Shown piece by piece: positions 16,545-24,822 of a stretch of 36,771 nucleotides of DNA. The stretch comes from Neptuniibacter sp. UBA6509. GTDB lineage: Bacteria; Pseudomonadota; Gammaproteobacteria; Pseudomonadales; Balneatricaceae. The DNA lies in the NCBI GenBank assembly GCA_002435145.1, contig DJLT01000056.1:1-36771 (forward strand), read 5' to 3'. How positions within the stretch are numbered: the stretch's first letter is position 1; each line of letters starts with the position of its first letter. The notes beneath the pieces are model-generated. The model ran no database searches. It was not told where the DNA came from and saw only the letters and a program-made list of their open reading frames with translations. The position numbers and the translations under genes were made by a program.

Positions 16545-17489
16545 ATGAGTGTCAAAGTTGCCATTGCACAAAAGCCTCCCGTTCTGCTTAACCTTGAAGC
16601 CTCTATGAGTAGAGCCTTGGAGAGCATTGAAGAAGCGACCTCTAACAGTGCTCAGCTGGTTGTATTTCCCGAAGCTTACCTACCGGGGTACCCGACCTGG
16701 ATATGGCGACTGAATCCCGGCAAGGATATGGCATTAGGTAACACGATCCACGCCAAGCTAAGGGAAAATTCCGTCGATATTACAGCCGGTGATTTAGATC
16801 CCCTTTGTGAAGCCGCTCGCCAGCACAATATAGTCATTGTGATGGGTATGAACGAAAGAGACTCAACATTCAGCGGAACCACTCTTTATAACTCTCTAGT
16901 GGTTATCGGAACCGAAGGGCAAATACTCAACCACCATCGAAAGATGATGCCTAGAAATCCAGAAAGAATGGTTTGGGGGATGGGTGACGGCACAGGCCTT
17001 AGAGTTGTAGACACTCCTTACGGCAGAATCGGCTGTTTAATCTGCTGGGAAAATTATATGCCCCTTGCACGTTACGCTCTTTTCTCTCAAGAGATCGATA
17101 TCTATATTGCCCCCACTTGGGATAGCGGAGATATATGGATCTCATCTATGCACCACATTGCGCGCGAAGGCGGTTGTTGGGTGTTAAGCACCGCCACAGC
17201 GATAACAGGTTCAGATATACCCGATGACTTCCCTGAGCGAGATTCTCTATTTGATAGTAAAGAGTGGATCAATTCTGGCGATGCGGTTGTTATCAAACCG
17301 TTTGGAGGACTACATGCGGGTCCTTTACATCAAGATAAAGGCATACTGTACGCTGATATCGATATAGAAGACGCTCGTAAGTCCCGCAAAGCACTTGATG
17401 TTGCAGGGCATTATAACCGCCCCGATATTTTCAACCTTGAAGTGGATAGACAGCCTATGCCGCCTATTACATTTATTGATGAGAAGTAG
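16545..17489 (+). CDS. Nitrilase (carbon-nitrogen hydrolase family)
   Basis: A 314-residue enzyme of the nitrilase superfamily, expected to hydrolyse a nitrile to a carboxylic acid and ammonia. The Glu-Lys-Cys triad is visible as Glu43 (FPEAYLPGYP), Lys133 (HHRKMMPR) and Cys167 (CLICWENYMP). The PERMVWGMGDG segment after the Lys and the WEN context of the Cys match true nitrilases rather than amidases. The substrate (aliphatic, aryl or indole-acetonitrile type) cannot be told. AAAGGA upstream of the ATG supports the start. The trpB terminator precedes it, so it is a separate unit despite being adjacent. Confidence 0.88.
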   Translation: MSVKVAIAQKPPVLLNLEASMSRALESIEEATSNSAQLVVFPEAYLPGYPTWIWRLNPGKDMALGNTIHAKLRENSVDITAGDLDPLCEAARQHNIVIVMGMNERDSTFSGTTLYNSLVVIGTEGQILNHHRKMMPRNPERMVWGMGDGTGLRVVDTPYGRIGCLICWENYMPLARYALFSQEIDIYIAPTWDSGDIWISSMHHIAREGGCWVLSTATAITGSDIPDDFPERDSLFDSKEWINSGDAVVIKPFGGLHAGPLHQDKGILYADIDIEDARKSRKALDVAGHYNRPDIFNLEVDRQPMPPITFIDEK

Positions 17490-17537
17490 TTAAAGCCACT
17501 AATGAGATATTAATTAGTTGATTGTATTATTTATTCA

Positions 17538-17566
17538 GTCACATTCAGCGTGTTAGGCTCTATAAT
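17538..17566 (+). promoter_or_regulatory. Candidate promoter of the HDOD gene
   Basis: TATAAT (17561-17566) is a perfect -10. GTCACA (17538-17543), 17 bases upstream, matches four of six -35 positions. The leader to the TTG start at 17681 would be about 108 bases. Confidence 0.45.
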
Positions 17567-17680
17567 GTAAAGCAGGATAGAATTTCTTTTAGAGATGGAT
17601 TTTTTCATAATCACTTGTTCCCGATCGTATCCGCACTACCGGTTAGTGATTGGGGCAGAAGTTTACAATGAGCTTTTCCT

Positions 17681-18586
17681 TTGCCAAATAAGAAAAAGAA
17701 ACTAACGTTAGATTTAGTTGAGCATCAAATACAGTATTTACCCCTGCTCCCCGCTGTAGTTTGCGATCTACTCAATTTAGATCAAGATTCAGATAATTTT
17801 TACGAAAAACTTACTGAGCTCACCATTACAGATCCGCCTCTTGCCGCACGAGTTTTAACGATTGCGAACTCAGCATCCACAGCGCCAACCACGCCTATTA
17901 CCAATATTAAAGAGGGACTTATTCGTGTTGGTCTTAAAACAATACTGTCACTGATCACGACGATATCTGTAGCTAAAATATTTGTTCCTGCTAAACCTGA
18001 GCATAAGGCGATCTGGCAACATTCACTCGAAACTGCGGTGTTTGCTAAATTTATCGCGCAAAAACTAACAGCCTTTAAAATCGATCCTGAGCAAGCCTAT
18101 ACATGTGGTTTGTTACACGACATTGGCCGCCTAACCCTTTTTGCAATTTCAGCCAAAGCGATTGAAGTGATTGATGGAAAAGGCTGGGATACACCGATAG
18201 AGCTCCCTCAGGTAGAGCGCAAGATTTTAGGCTTCACACATGCAGAAGTTGGTTATTTAGCCGCACATAAATGGCAACTGCCGAAGATTCTGCAAAACCT
18301 GATTCGCTACCACCATAGCTATAATATTGCTCAAAAAGAAAACGTACCTACAGAGTTGGTCAATCTTGTCATTCTTACTCAATACGCAGATTTACTCAGC
18401 GTCTTTGTTGAGAAAAATACGGATTGGGGTCAATGGGACAAAGAAGATCTTAAAAAAGAGATTGAATCTCAATGCTTTCATAAGGATTGGCCGCAGATCA
18501 ATTTTCCAATCGATGAGATCATCGAAGCATTGCCATACTTAACCGACGAGGTTAATCGTATAATGAAAAACCTTCGGATCGCTTAA
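17681..18586 (+). CDS. HDOD-domain signalling protein
   Basis: A 301-residue protein made almost wholly of an HDOD domain: LPLLPAVVCDLLNL, DPPLAARVLTIANSA (about 50-64), IKEGLIRVGLKTI, HSLETAVFAKFIA, GLLHDIGRLTLF (about 147-158) and LIRYHHSY (about 207-214). HDOD proteins are HD-superfamily relatives involved in signalling, often in motility or c-di-GMP circuits, and are mostly not proven enzymes; some HD-type residues (HD of LLHDIG) remain. The only upstream start is TTG 17681, since a stop codon lies four codons before it. An ATG at 17669 opens a 7-codon frame (MSFSFAK) that overlaps this start out of frame. This could be translational coupling or a base error. The stop shares bases with the opposing Gre-like gene. 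Confidence 0.85.
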   Translation: MPNKKKKLTLDLVEHQIQYLPLLPAVVCDLLNLDQDSDNFYEKLTELTITDPPLAARVLTIANSASTAPTTPITNIKEGLIRVGLKTILSLITTISVAKIFVPAKPEHKAIWQHSLETAVFAKFIAQKLTAFKIDPEQAYTCGLLHDIGRLTLFAISAKAIEVIDGKGWDTPIELPQVERKILGFTHAEVGYLAAHKWQLPKILQNLIRYHHSYNIAQKENVPTELVNLVILTQYADLLSVFVEKNTDWGQWDKEDLKKEIESQCFHKDWPQINFPIDEIIEALPYLTDEVNRIMKNLRIA

Positions 18587-19065
18587 ACGCAATCAAGTAC
18601 CTGATAATGCTTGTCCTCATCCACATGCTTTAGGGTGATTTCATCATCAATACCCAAACCAAGTAACGCTTTTCCTAAAGGAGCAGAAGCGGTGACAAGC
18701 ATAACTTCTTTGCTTTGATAATTAATTTTCAAACCGCCGGCACAAACCGCTAAAAATATATTTTTCACAACACCCTGCTCATCTTCTAAGGTTACAAATG
18801 AGCCTATTTTAATCTCTTCCGGCTCATCCTTTACCGAGCCCAACAACCGCTGAAAAGCTTTTAACTCCTCTTCACATTCAGCCACACGTCGTGATTGCCC
18901 CTCCGCTAGATATGCAGCCTCCAAACCCAGCGTGTCATACTTATTCTCAGCCACATTCTCTTTATCTGTAGCACTACTATGAGCACGTTCAGCCGCTGCT
19001 ATCGCGTTTTGATGAACAGCCTCAAGCTGCTTAATAATATGTTGTAACAGATCTCTTTTATTCAT
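18583..19065 (-). CDS. GreA/GreB-family transcription factor
   Basis: A 160-residue protein of the GreA/GreB superfamily. The N-terminal half (about 1-75) is helical and charged, as in the Gre coiled coil (LLQHIIKQLEAVHQNAI..., AECEEELKAFQRLL). The C-terminal FKBP-like domain has IKIGSFVTLEDEQG and TASAPLGKALLGLGIDDEI (about 124-142), the motif by which Gre factors sit on RNA polymerase. The tip lacks the usual pair of acidic residues in an obvious position, so transcript cleavage is uncertain. It may act like other secondary-channel regulators. The gene is convergent with the HDOD gene and overlaps it by 4 bases (TTAA shared). A Fur box lies 91 bases upstream of its start. Confidence 0.8.
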   Translation of the reverse strand: MNKRDLLQHIIKQLEAVHQNAIAAAERAHSSATDKENVAENKYDTLGLEAAYLAEGQSRRVAECEEELKAFQRLLGSVKDEPEEIKIGSFVTLEDEQGVVKNIFLAVCAGGLKINYQSKEVMLVTASAPLGKALLGLGIDDEITLKHVDEDKHYQVLDCV

Positions 19066-19155
19066 CTAAGTAATACTAACATTTTAAATCTCACCTAAAC
19101 TTATCCGTTCCTTAGAAAAGAACAACCAACCACATAATTACATTTCGTTAGAATT

Positions 19156-19170
19156 TGATAATCATTATGA
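19156..19170. promoter_or_regulatory. Fur box
   Basis: TGATAATCATTATGA matches the 7-1-7 Fur consensus TGATAATNATTATCA at 13 of 14 defined positions. It lies 91 bases upstream of the minus-strand Gre-like gene and 427 bases upstream of the AhpD-like gene. Which transcript it controls is open. Confidence 0.65.
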
Positions 19171-19221
19171 ATCATTTCAACGGTTTAATCAGAATCTAGC
19201 TTTGATTAAGTCTCGTAGTTT

Positions 19222-19312
19222 TATAAATAGATAGTTGTATAAATAGATAGTTGTATAAATAGATAGTTGTCTAGATAGATAATTAACTAGATAGCTCTCA
19301 AGATAGCTCTCG
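19222..19312. repeat. 16-bp tandem repeat, three perfect copies plus degenerate copies
   Basis: TATAAATAGATAGTTG occurs exactly at 19222-19237, 19238-19253 and 19254-19269. Shorter related units follow (CTAGATAG, then AGATAGCTCTC twice) to about 19312. There are no spacers, so it is not a CRISPR array. Confidence 0.9.
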
Positions 19313-19340
19313 AAACAGTTATCACCATTAGCTTTTAAAA

Positions 19341-19376
19341 AGAGCATCAGAAGGGGGATTTCGCTGCTCTATTTTT
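19341..19376 (+). terminator. Terminator-like hairpin downstream of the Fur box and repeats
   Basis: AGAGCA (19341-19346) pairs with TGCTCT (19365-19370), with a possible inner GAA/TTC pairing, followed by ATTTTTA. It is a modest terminator with no gene before it, which is why a non-coding transcript is considered. Confidence 0.4.
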
Positions 19377-19596
19377 AAGTACTGTTGCTAGGACTTTTAC
19401 TAGAAAGCTTCTTTTAATAAAGGTCTTCTTTTACTGGAGAGCGTCTCTAGCTAGAAAGTTTTTTTTAAGCAGAGATGTTAACTAACAAGTTACCACTCGT
19501 CTGAAACTTGTCATTTAGAAGACCTGCATTATAACTATCCAAGGCCCTATGAGACTTGATCAAAGCCTTTAATCATCAGTCAATCATAGGTCCAAC

Positions 19597-20166
19597 ATGC
19601 TAAACAACGATGTATGCCGCTATAATTATATAGATGTCAATGAACTACCTGAAGACATTCAGAATCAAATTCTAGAAGTGCAGGAGCAAACCGGATTTAT
19701 ACCTAATGTGTTCTTAACGTTAGCCCGTCGCCCCGATGAATTCCGCGCATTTTTTGATTATTACCAAGCGATCATGAGTAGGGAAGCTAATTTAAGCCAG
19801 GCTGAAAAAGAGATGATTATTGTCTCAACCAGCGCACTTAATGGCTGCCAATACTGTGTTGTCGCTCACGGTGCAGTGCTTCGTATCATTACAAAAGAGC
19901 CATTGCTCGCGGATAAATTGGGCATTAACCATAGACACTGTGATATCAGCCCACGTCAAAAAGCGATTCTTGATTTCTGTATAAAGCTAAGCCGCCAACC
20001 TGAAGAGATTGAACAGCAGGATTATGAGGTTTTATACAAACAGGGCTTAGATGATGAAGATATCTGGGATATTTCTAGTATCTGTGCGTTTTTCGGTTTA
20101 TCTAACCGAATGGCAATCATTACAGCCATGCAGCCCAATCCTGAATTCTACACCATGGGCCGCTAA
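19597..20166 (+). CDS. AhpD-like peroxidase-related protein (carboxymuconolactone decarboxylase family)
   Basis: A 189-residue all-helical protein of the AhpD/CMD family, in the peroxidase-related subgroup. The redox motif is Cys84-x-x-Cys87 with His91 (NGCQYCVVAHGA), preceded by the conserved acidic segment AEKEMIIVSTSALN, which carries the proton-relay Glu. AhpD proteins reduce peroxiredoxins or remove peroxides; many homologues have no tested substrate. AGG seven bases before the ATG is a modest ribosome site. The Fur site in its long upstream region would fit an oxidative-stress link, though the distance is large. It is convergent with the response regulator gene, 37 bases apart. Confidence 0.85.
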   Translation: MLNNDVCRYNYIDVNELPEDIQNQILEVQEQTGFIPNVFLTLARRPDEFRAFFDYYQAIMSREANLSQAEKEMIIVSTSALNGCQYCVVAHGAVLRIITKEPLLADKLGINHRHCDISPRQKAILDFCIKLSRQPEEIEQQDYEVLYKQGLDDEDIWDISSICAFFGLSNRMAIITAMQPNPEFYTMGR

Positions 20167-20203
20167 GTCGTCTCCACAGCGGCTCTTGCAGATAAGCAAT
20201 CCG

Positions 20204-20905
20204 CTACTGCCATTTTACTTCTGTCGTCAGCATGTAACCGGCACCGTAGACTGTTTTAATCAGCTCAGGATGCTGTGGGTCAGACTCAATCTTTTTACGC
20301 AACCGAGACATTCGCACATCAATACTCCGGTCATAAGGGATACAGTTCTCTCCTAACAACTGGTCGCGCGATAGAATTTGGTAAGGATGTTTCAAAAGAG
20401 CAAGCAGCATATCCCCTTCTGCTCGACTTAGAGATTCATTTTTGCCATCACGACTTAAACTTAAAGACTCAGGCTGAAATGACCAATTAGCAAAGAGTGC
20501 TTGTTTCGGTGTCACATCCTGCTTGCTTTGCTGCTTCTCAATACGTCGATGTAAACTTTGCACGCGAGCCACTAACTCACGGGGTTCAAAGGGTTTAGTA
20601 ATATAATCATCAGCGCCAAACTCTAAACCCAATACTCGGTCAGTCAACCCATCACGCCCCGAGACAATGATCACGCCGATCTCCCTATGCTCAAGCTCCT
20701 TAACCAATTGCATCCCATCTATATCAGGAAGGTTAAGGTCGACAATACAGATCTCAGGTTGTTGCTTATCTAGCGCAGCAAACAGCTGCTCACCATTATT
20801 ACAATACTCCACTTCATAGCGATAACTTTTCAAAGAGGAACATATCAACTGCCCCAAATCCTCTTCATCCTCTACAACATAGATAAGCGGGTTATGGTTG
20901 TTCAT
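20204..20905 (-). CDS. OmpR-family response regulator
   Basis: A 233-residue two-component regulator. The receiver domain has the acidic pocket Glu12-Asp13, the phosphorylated Asp56 (CIVDLNLPD) and Lys104 (ITKPFEP). The C-terminal OmpR/PhoB winged helix (about 135-230) shows LSRAEGDMLLALLKHP, ILSRDQLL, RSIDVRMSRLRKKIE and a final VYGAGYML. Its start overlaps the end of the hybrid kinase gene by 4 bases, so the two form an operon and probably one signalling pathway. The target is likely the divergent ABC importer operon, which is inference from position. Confidence 0.93.
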   Translation of the reverse strand: MNNHNPLIYVVEDEEDLGQLICSSLKSYRYEVEYCNNGEQLFAALDKQQPEICIVDLNLPDIDGMQLVKELEHREIGVIIVSGRDGLTDRVLGLEFGADDYITKPFEPRELVARVQSLHRRIEKQQSKQDVTPKQALFANWSFQPESLSLSRDGKNESLSRAEGDMLLALLKHPYQILSRDQLLGENCIPYDRSIDVRMSRLRKKIESDPQHPELIKTVYGAGYMLTTEVKWQ

Positions 20906-23820
20906 ATGGAATTCTCGCTATTCTTTTTGGCTATCTTTTGCGAGCTTAAATCCAGCTCGGGTGAAATCGCTTGCTCTAACGCGCAGGCATCGAAAGGCTT
21001 TTGTAACAACTTAAATTCAAAGTCTGTTTCAGGCGGGTTTTCTGTATACCCTGTCATCAACACAATAAACGCAGACGAGTGCTGCGCTCTAACTTGGGCA
21101 GCCACATCATAACCGCTGTTAGTACCTGGCATCACAACATCAGAAACCAGACCTGCTAACTCCTCAATACCCACAAGTAGAGATAAAGCTTCATCCCCTG
21201 TTGAGGCTTCTAAGACGGCAAAACCAAGATCTGTGAGCTGACTACGAACGAGCTTACGTACATCAAGGTTATCTTCTACAAGCAGGACCAAGGCAGTTGT
21301 CTGGGCAGTAGGAAACACACTTAGCTCATCGCTGCGAAACACAGGTACATGTTTAACTTCTGTACCTGTGGCCTCAGGTAACAGAATATCTATCTGTGAG
21401 CCTTGTAAATTTGATTCAATATCACAACGATTACGAATACGTAGGTAGCCTTTTGACTGTTTTACAAAGCCATACACCATACTCAAGCCGAGACCTGAGC
21501 CGGCTCCAGTCGATTTAGTTGTGAAGAAAGGCTCATACGCTTTGCTCAAAGCCTCATCAGTAAAACCTTGACCATTATCAGTGACGCTAATTAAAACGTA
21601 ATGCCCCGGACGCACCGCTTCATCAAATTCATCGCATACTACATCTTGAGCGGAGCAATCAACGCCAGACACCGTTAAACGCAACTCCCCCCCGTTTGGC
21701 ATTGCATCAACAGAATTAAGTGCAAGATTTACCAGAGCATCCTCCATCTGCGCCGCATCAACATAGACATCAGGGGTTTCCGGTTTAATCTCAGTACTTA
21801 ACTCAATATTCTCAGGTAGCGGTGCCACCAGCAGATCCACCAATTCACTTATTAATGAACCCGGCTCAATCCTTGCGGGTGACAATGGTTGCCTACGTGA
21901 AAAGGCCAATAAACGTTTTGTCATATCCGCCCCACGACGTGTGGCACGAATAGCCGGATCTAAATTTTCCTGTAGCTCTTTTGGCAGAAGGTGATGCTGT
22001 TGTAGTAAACGTAAATTGCCCAGAATGATTGTTAGCAGGTTGTTAAAGTCATGCGCAAGGCCACCTGACATCTGCCCTACTGCTTTCATTTTACTCGCTT
22101 CGGCTAAGCGTCTTTCGGTTTCACGTTCATGGGTGATATCGATAGAGAGATTAAGAAAGCCAACCACTTGTTTGTTTTCATTATAGAAAGGCAATACCGT
22201 TCGACGGGTTAACATATCTCTATCTTCTAGCTGGAAAAGATACTCATAAACCTCAACGTCCCCCTCCAAGGCATGTTCAATGTGAGGTTTAATCTCTCTA
22301 TACATCTCATCACCCACCACCTCTTCCAAGGTTTTTCCTTCTATTTCACCTTTACGTTGGCCAAACATATTCAAGTATTCGCGGTTGGCAAAAATAAACT
22401 TCTGTTCTTTATCTAAATACGCTACTTGTGCCGGCAGCTCATTCAAAATTAACCGCTGGCGAGTTTCCACTTCACGCAATTCAGTTTGAGCCTTTTCCAT
22501 TGACGACACAGCATCACGCAATTGAAAGTTGGATTCAGAGAGCTCTTTTGTTCGAGCTTTTACTCTGGAGTTAAGGCTACTAATGTTATCCCTTAGCTGA
22601 TCAACCATATAATCAAAGGACTCAGCGAGAAGACCTAATTCATCATTACGAGAGATGCCCGTTTTAGCCGAATGGTTCCCTCGGCTAATTTTGTATGCGG
22701 TTAACGAGAGTTTTTTAATTGGCTGTGTTAGCCATTCAGCAAACAGGAAAGCGATAACAATTGCAGCAAGTAAACCAAAGAATCCGGTCGCCATAATTCG
22801 CTGGCTGAGTTGTACCGAGCTCTCTTTTAGATCATCCAGATAAACCGATGAACTGATATACCAGTCAAAACCGGAAAGGTGTCTAACCAGTGAGAGTTTC
22901 TCATATTCATAATTACCCTGATCATCCGGCCTATCCCATTTGTAATAGAGTTCTCTACCTGTATCTGCCACGCCCATCAAATCTAAGTAGATCGGGTTTT
23001 GTGTAACTGGGTTAAGCTGTTTTTTAAAGTTAATGCCATGAATATTTGGATTGGGGTGAAACAGCATATTACCTTTTGAATCAAACACATAAAGATAACC
23101 ATTACTGGCAATTTTGATATTTTTTAATGCCTTATTGATCTCTAAAATGGCTTGTTGCTTTTGTAACGCAACCTCCTCTTGGATATCATCAATATAGACA
23201 CCTGCCCCCATAATGAACTCCCATTTAGACAGGTCCTTCACGTATGAGTATTTTTCTATAACCTTTTTATTATCAAGTCGTTGCCACTTATATTTATAAA
23301 ATCCCTGCTGATCCTCTCGCACTTTCCCTAAGATATTAGGCATAACCGGTTGGCCATCCGGTCCTAGAAAATCAGACATATCCCGTTGATGAAATTCTTC
23401 TGCGGGGTGGGATAAAAGACGCGCGTTATAATCAGCAACCCAGATATAGTCACCATTGCCAAAATCAAATTCACGAAGATCTGAAAAGATAGTTGACCAT
23501 ATCTCACTCTCACTCAAACCCGCTTTGCGTCCATCCCTAAGACTAACCTCAATATGCTTTTCAGCTACATCAAGCACCGACTGCAAGCGCTGCTCATGGG
23601 AATTAAGGGTTTTATCCACATAGGTTTCAGTACTGGCATACATTCTATTCGCCAGATCGTAGACAACATTAAGAACTTGGCGGTTTGCATGGAGTTCCAA
23701 ACCAAAGACATTCTCTTTGATCAATGGAACCGTAAACCAATAGATAGAACCGAAGATACTGCTGATCAAAACCAGAAGCATTAAGAACAAGCGGATGGTG
23801 ATCGAGGCATGTCGCGGCAT
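20902..23820 (-). CDS. Hybrid sensor histidine kinase with two Cache-like modules
   Basis: A 972-residue inner-membrane kinase. The first membrane helix is at about 8-30. The periplasmic part (about 31-340) holds two similar Cache modules, marked by DYIWVADYNARLLSHP (124-139) and YLYVFDSKGNMLFHPN (242-257). The second helix is at about 343-362, followed by HAMP, a coiled coil and a PAS domain (about 455-570). The kinase core has His590 (GGLAHDFNN), Asn702 and the ATP motifs DNGQGF and GSGLGLS. A C-terminal receiver carries Asp894 (VSDVVMPG). Tandem Cache sensors of this type commonly bind small carboxylates or amino acids. It has no HPt domain, so the internal receiver may modulate the kinase, with the separate OmpR-type protein as output. 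Confidence 0.92.
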   Translation of the reverse strand: MPRHASITIRLFLMLLVLISSIFGSIYWFTVPLIKENVFGLELHANRQVLNVVYDLANRMYASTETYVDKTLNSHEQRLQSVLDVAEKHIEVSLRDGRKAGLSESEIWSTIFSDLREFDFGNGDYIWVADYNARLLSHPAEEFHQRDMSDFLGPDGQPVMPNILGKVREDQQGFYKYKWQRLDNKKVIEKYSYVKDLSKWEFIMGAGVYIDDIQEEVALQKQQAILEINKALKNIKIASNGYLYVFDSKGNMLFHPNPNIHGINFKKQLNPVTQNPIYLDLMGVADTGRELYYKWDRPDDQGNYEYEKLSLVRHLSGFDWYISSSVYLDDLKESSVQLSQRIMATGFFGLLAAIVIAFLFAEWLTQPIKKLSLTAYKISRGNHSAKTGISRNDELGLLAESFDYMVDQLRDNISSLNSRVKARTKELSESNFQLRDAVSSMEKAQTELREVETRQRLILNELPAQVAYLDKEQKFIFANREYLNMFGQRKGEIEGKTLEEVVGDEMYREIKPHIEHALEGDVEVYEYLFQLEDRDMLTRRTVLPFYNENKQVVGFLNLSIDITHERETERRLAEASKMKAVGQMSGGLAHDFNNLLTIILGNLRLLQQHHLLPKELQENLDPAIRATRRGADMTKRLLAFSRRQPLSPARIEPGSLISELVDLLVAPLPENIELSTEIKPETPDVYVDAAQMEDALVNLALNSVDAMPNGGELRLTVSGVDCSAQDVVCDEFDEAVRPGHYVLISVTDNGQGFTDEALSKAYEPFFTTKSTGAGSGLGLSMVYGFVKQSKGYLRIRNRCDIESNLQGSQIDILLPEATGTEVKHVPVFRSDELSVFPTAQTTALVLLVEDNLDVRKLVRSQLTDLGFAVLEASTGDEALSLLVGIEELAGLVSDVVMPGTNSGYDVAAQVRAQHSSAFIVLMTGYTENPPETDFEFKLLQKPFDACALEQAISPELDLSSQKIAKKNSENSI

Positions 23821-24021
23821 TAGAAACTACTGACCTAATTATGTTTCGGTTACGGAGTAAATGTATCACAAAGTTAACGCCGACTAAGAAGTTGTTACAT
23901 TTGGTTAGATTTACAAAATAGTTGGGTAAGGATTGCTCATTAATATGGTTGCTAATAAAAACAACAGCTGAACTTCCTTCTTTCATATCAGGAATACTCA
24001 GCCCTAGCAGAGTAGCAACCG

Positions 24022-24822
24022 ATGACCCAGCCAGCGCAGGATTTCATTCTTGAAACTCAAAATTTGACCAAAGCCTTCAAAGGCTTCACCGCGGTCGATG
24101 ATGTAAACCTGAAAATCCAAAGGGGTCATATACATGCCCTTATTGGCCCTAACGGTGCTGGTAAAACCACCGTATTCAATTTATTAACAAAATTCCTTCA
24201 GCCGACATCAGGTAAGATTCTTTTTAACGGTGACGATATCACTGCATTAGAGCCCGCAGCCATCGCACGTAAAGGTGTTATCCGTTCATTTCAGATCTCC
24301 GCCGTTTTTCCTCATCTTAGCGTGCTTGAAAACGTAAGAATCGCGCTCCAGCGTAAAGAGGGAAACAGTTTCCACTTCTGGCGTTCAGAGAAAATTCTTA
24401 ACCGCCTCAATGAGCAAGCCGTTGCCCTATTGGAATCTGTTGGTCTAGAGGGCTTTGCAAACACAACAACCGTTGACCTCTCATATGGCCGCAAACGCGC
24501 GCTTGAGATTGCAACGACTCTAGCGGTTGAGCCTGAGCTCATGCTGTTAGATGAGCCAACCCAGGGCATGGGCCATGAAGATGTTGGCCTTGTATCAGAC
24601 CTTATCAAAAAGGTATCTAAAGACCGCACTATTTTGATGGTTGAACACAACCTTCACGTGGTTTCAAAACTGGCTGATCAGATCACCGTCCTTCAACGTG
24701 GCGCCATCCTTACTGAGGGTGATTATGCCACTGTTTCTGCTGACCCTCGCGTGCGAGAAGCCTATATGGGAACCGCAGCTGATGAAGTCGAGCAAGAGAA
24801 AAATGAGGAGGTAGCATCATGA
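24022..24822 (+). CDS. livG: ABC importer ATPase, LivG type
   Basis: A 266-residue ATP-binding subunit of a branched-chain-type (HAAT family) importer. Walker A GPNGAGKTT is at 42-50, the Q-loop Gln91, the signature LSYGRKR at 153-159, Walker B LMLLDE at 173-178 and the switch His209. The GRKRALEIA signature and DEPTQGMGHED region mark a subgroup distinct from E. coli LivG, so leucine, isoleucine and valine need not be the substrate. It is the first gene of a five-gene importer operon, divergent from the sensor kinase, and overlaps the next ATPase gene by 4 bases (ATGA). No strong ribosome site precedes the ATG. Confidence 0.9.
   Translation: MTQPAQDFILETQNLTKAFKGFTAVDDVNLKIQRGHIHALIGPNGAGKTTVFNLLTKFLQPTSGKILFNGDDITALEPAAIARKGVIRSFQISAVFPHLSVLENVRIALQRKEGNSFHFWRSEKILNRLNEQAVALLESVGLEGFANTTTVDLSYGRKRALEIATTLAVEPELMLLDEPTQGMGHEDVGLVSDLIKKVSKDRTILMVEHNLHVVSKLADQITVLQRGAILTEGDYATVSADPRVREAYMGTAADEVEQEKNEEVAS

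Larger units (their letters stand above)
19066..19596. other. 530-base gene-free region with Fur box, repeats and terminator-like hairpin
   Basis: No convincing coding frame lies here. From left to right it holds a Fur-type site (19156-19170), three perfect 16-bp tandem repeats with degenerate copies (19222-19312) and a hairpin with a T run (19341-19376). An AT-rich stretch with loosely repeated CTAGAAAG motifs (about 19400-19470) follows, leading to the AhpD-like gene. It is flanked by divergent genes, so promoters for both must lie within it. Confidence 0.7.

Noticed and set aside
19222-19312. Possible CRISPR array
   Set aside because: Repeats are 16 bases, directly abutting and without spacers; no cas genes are near.
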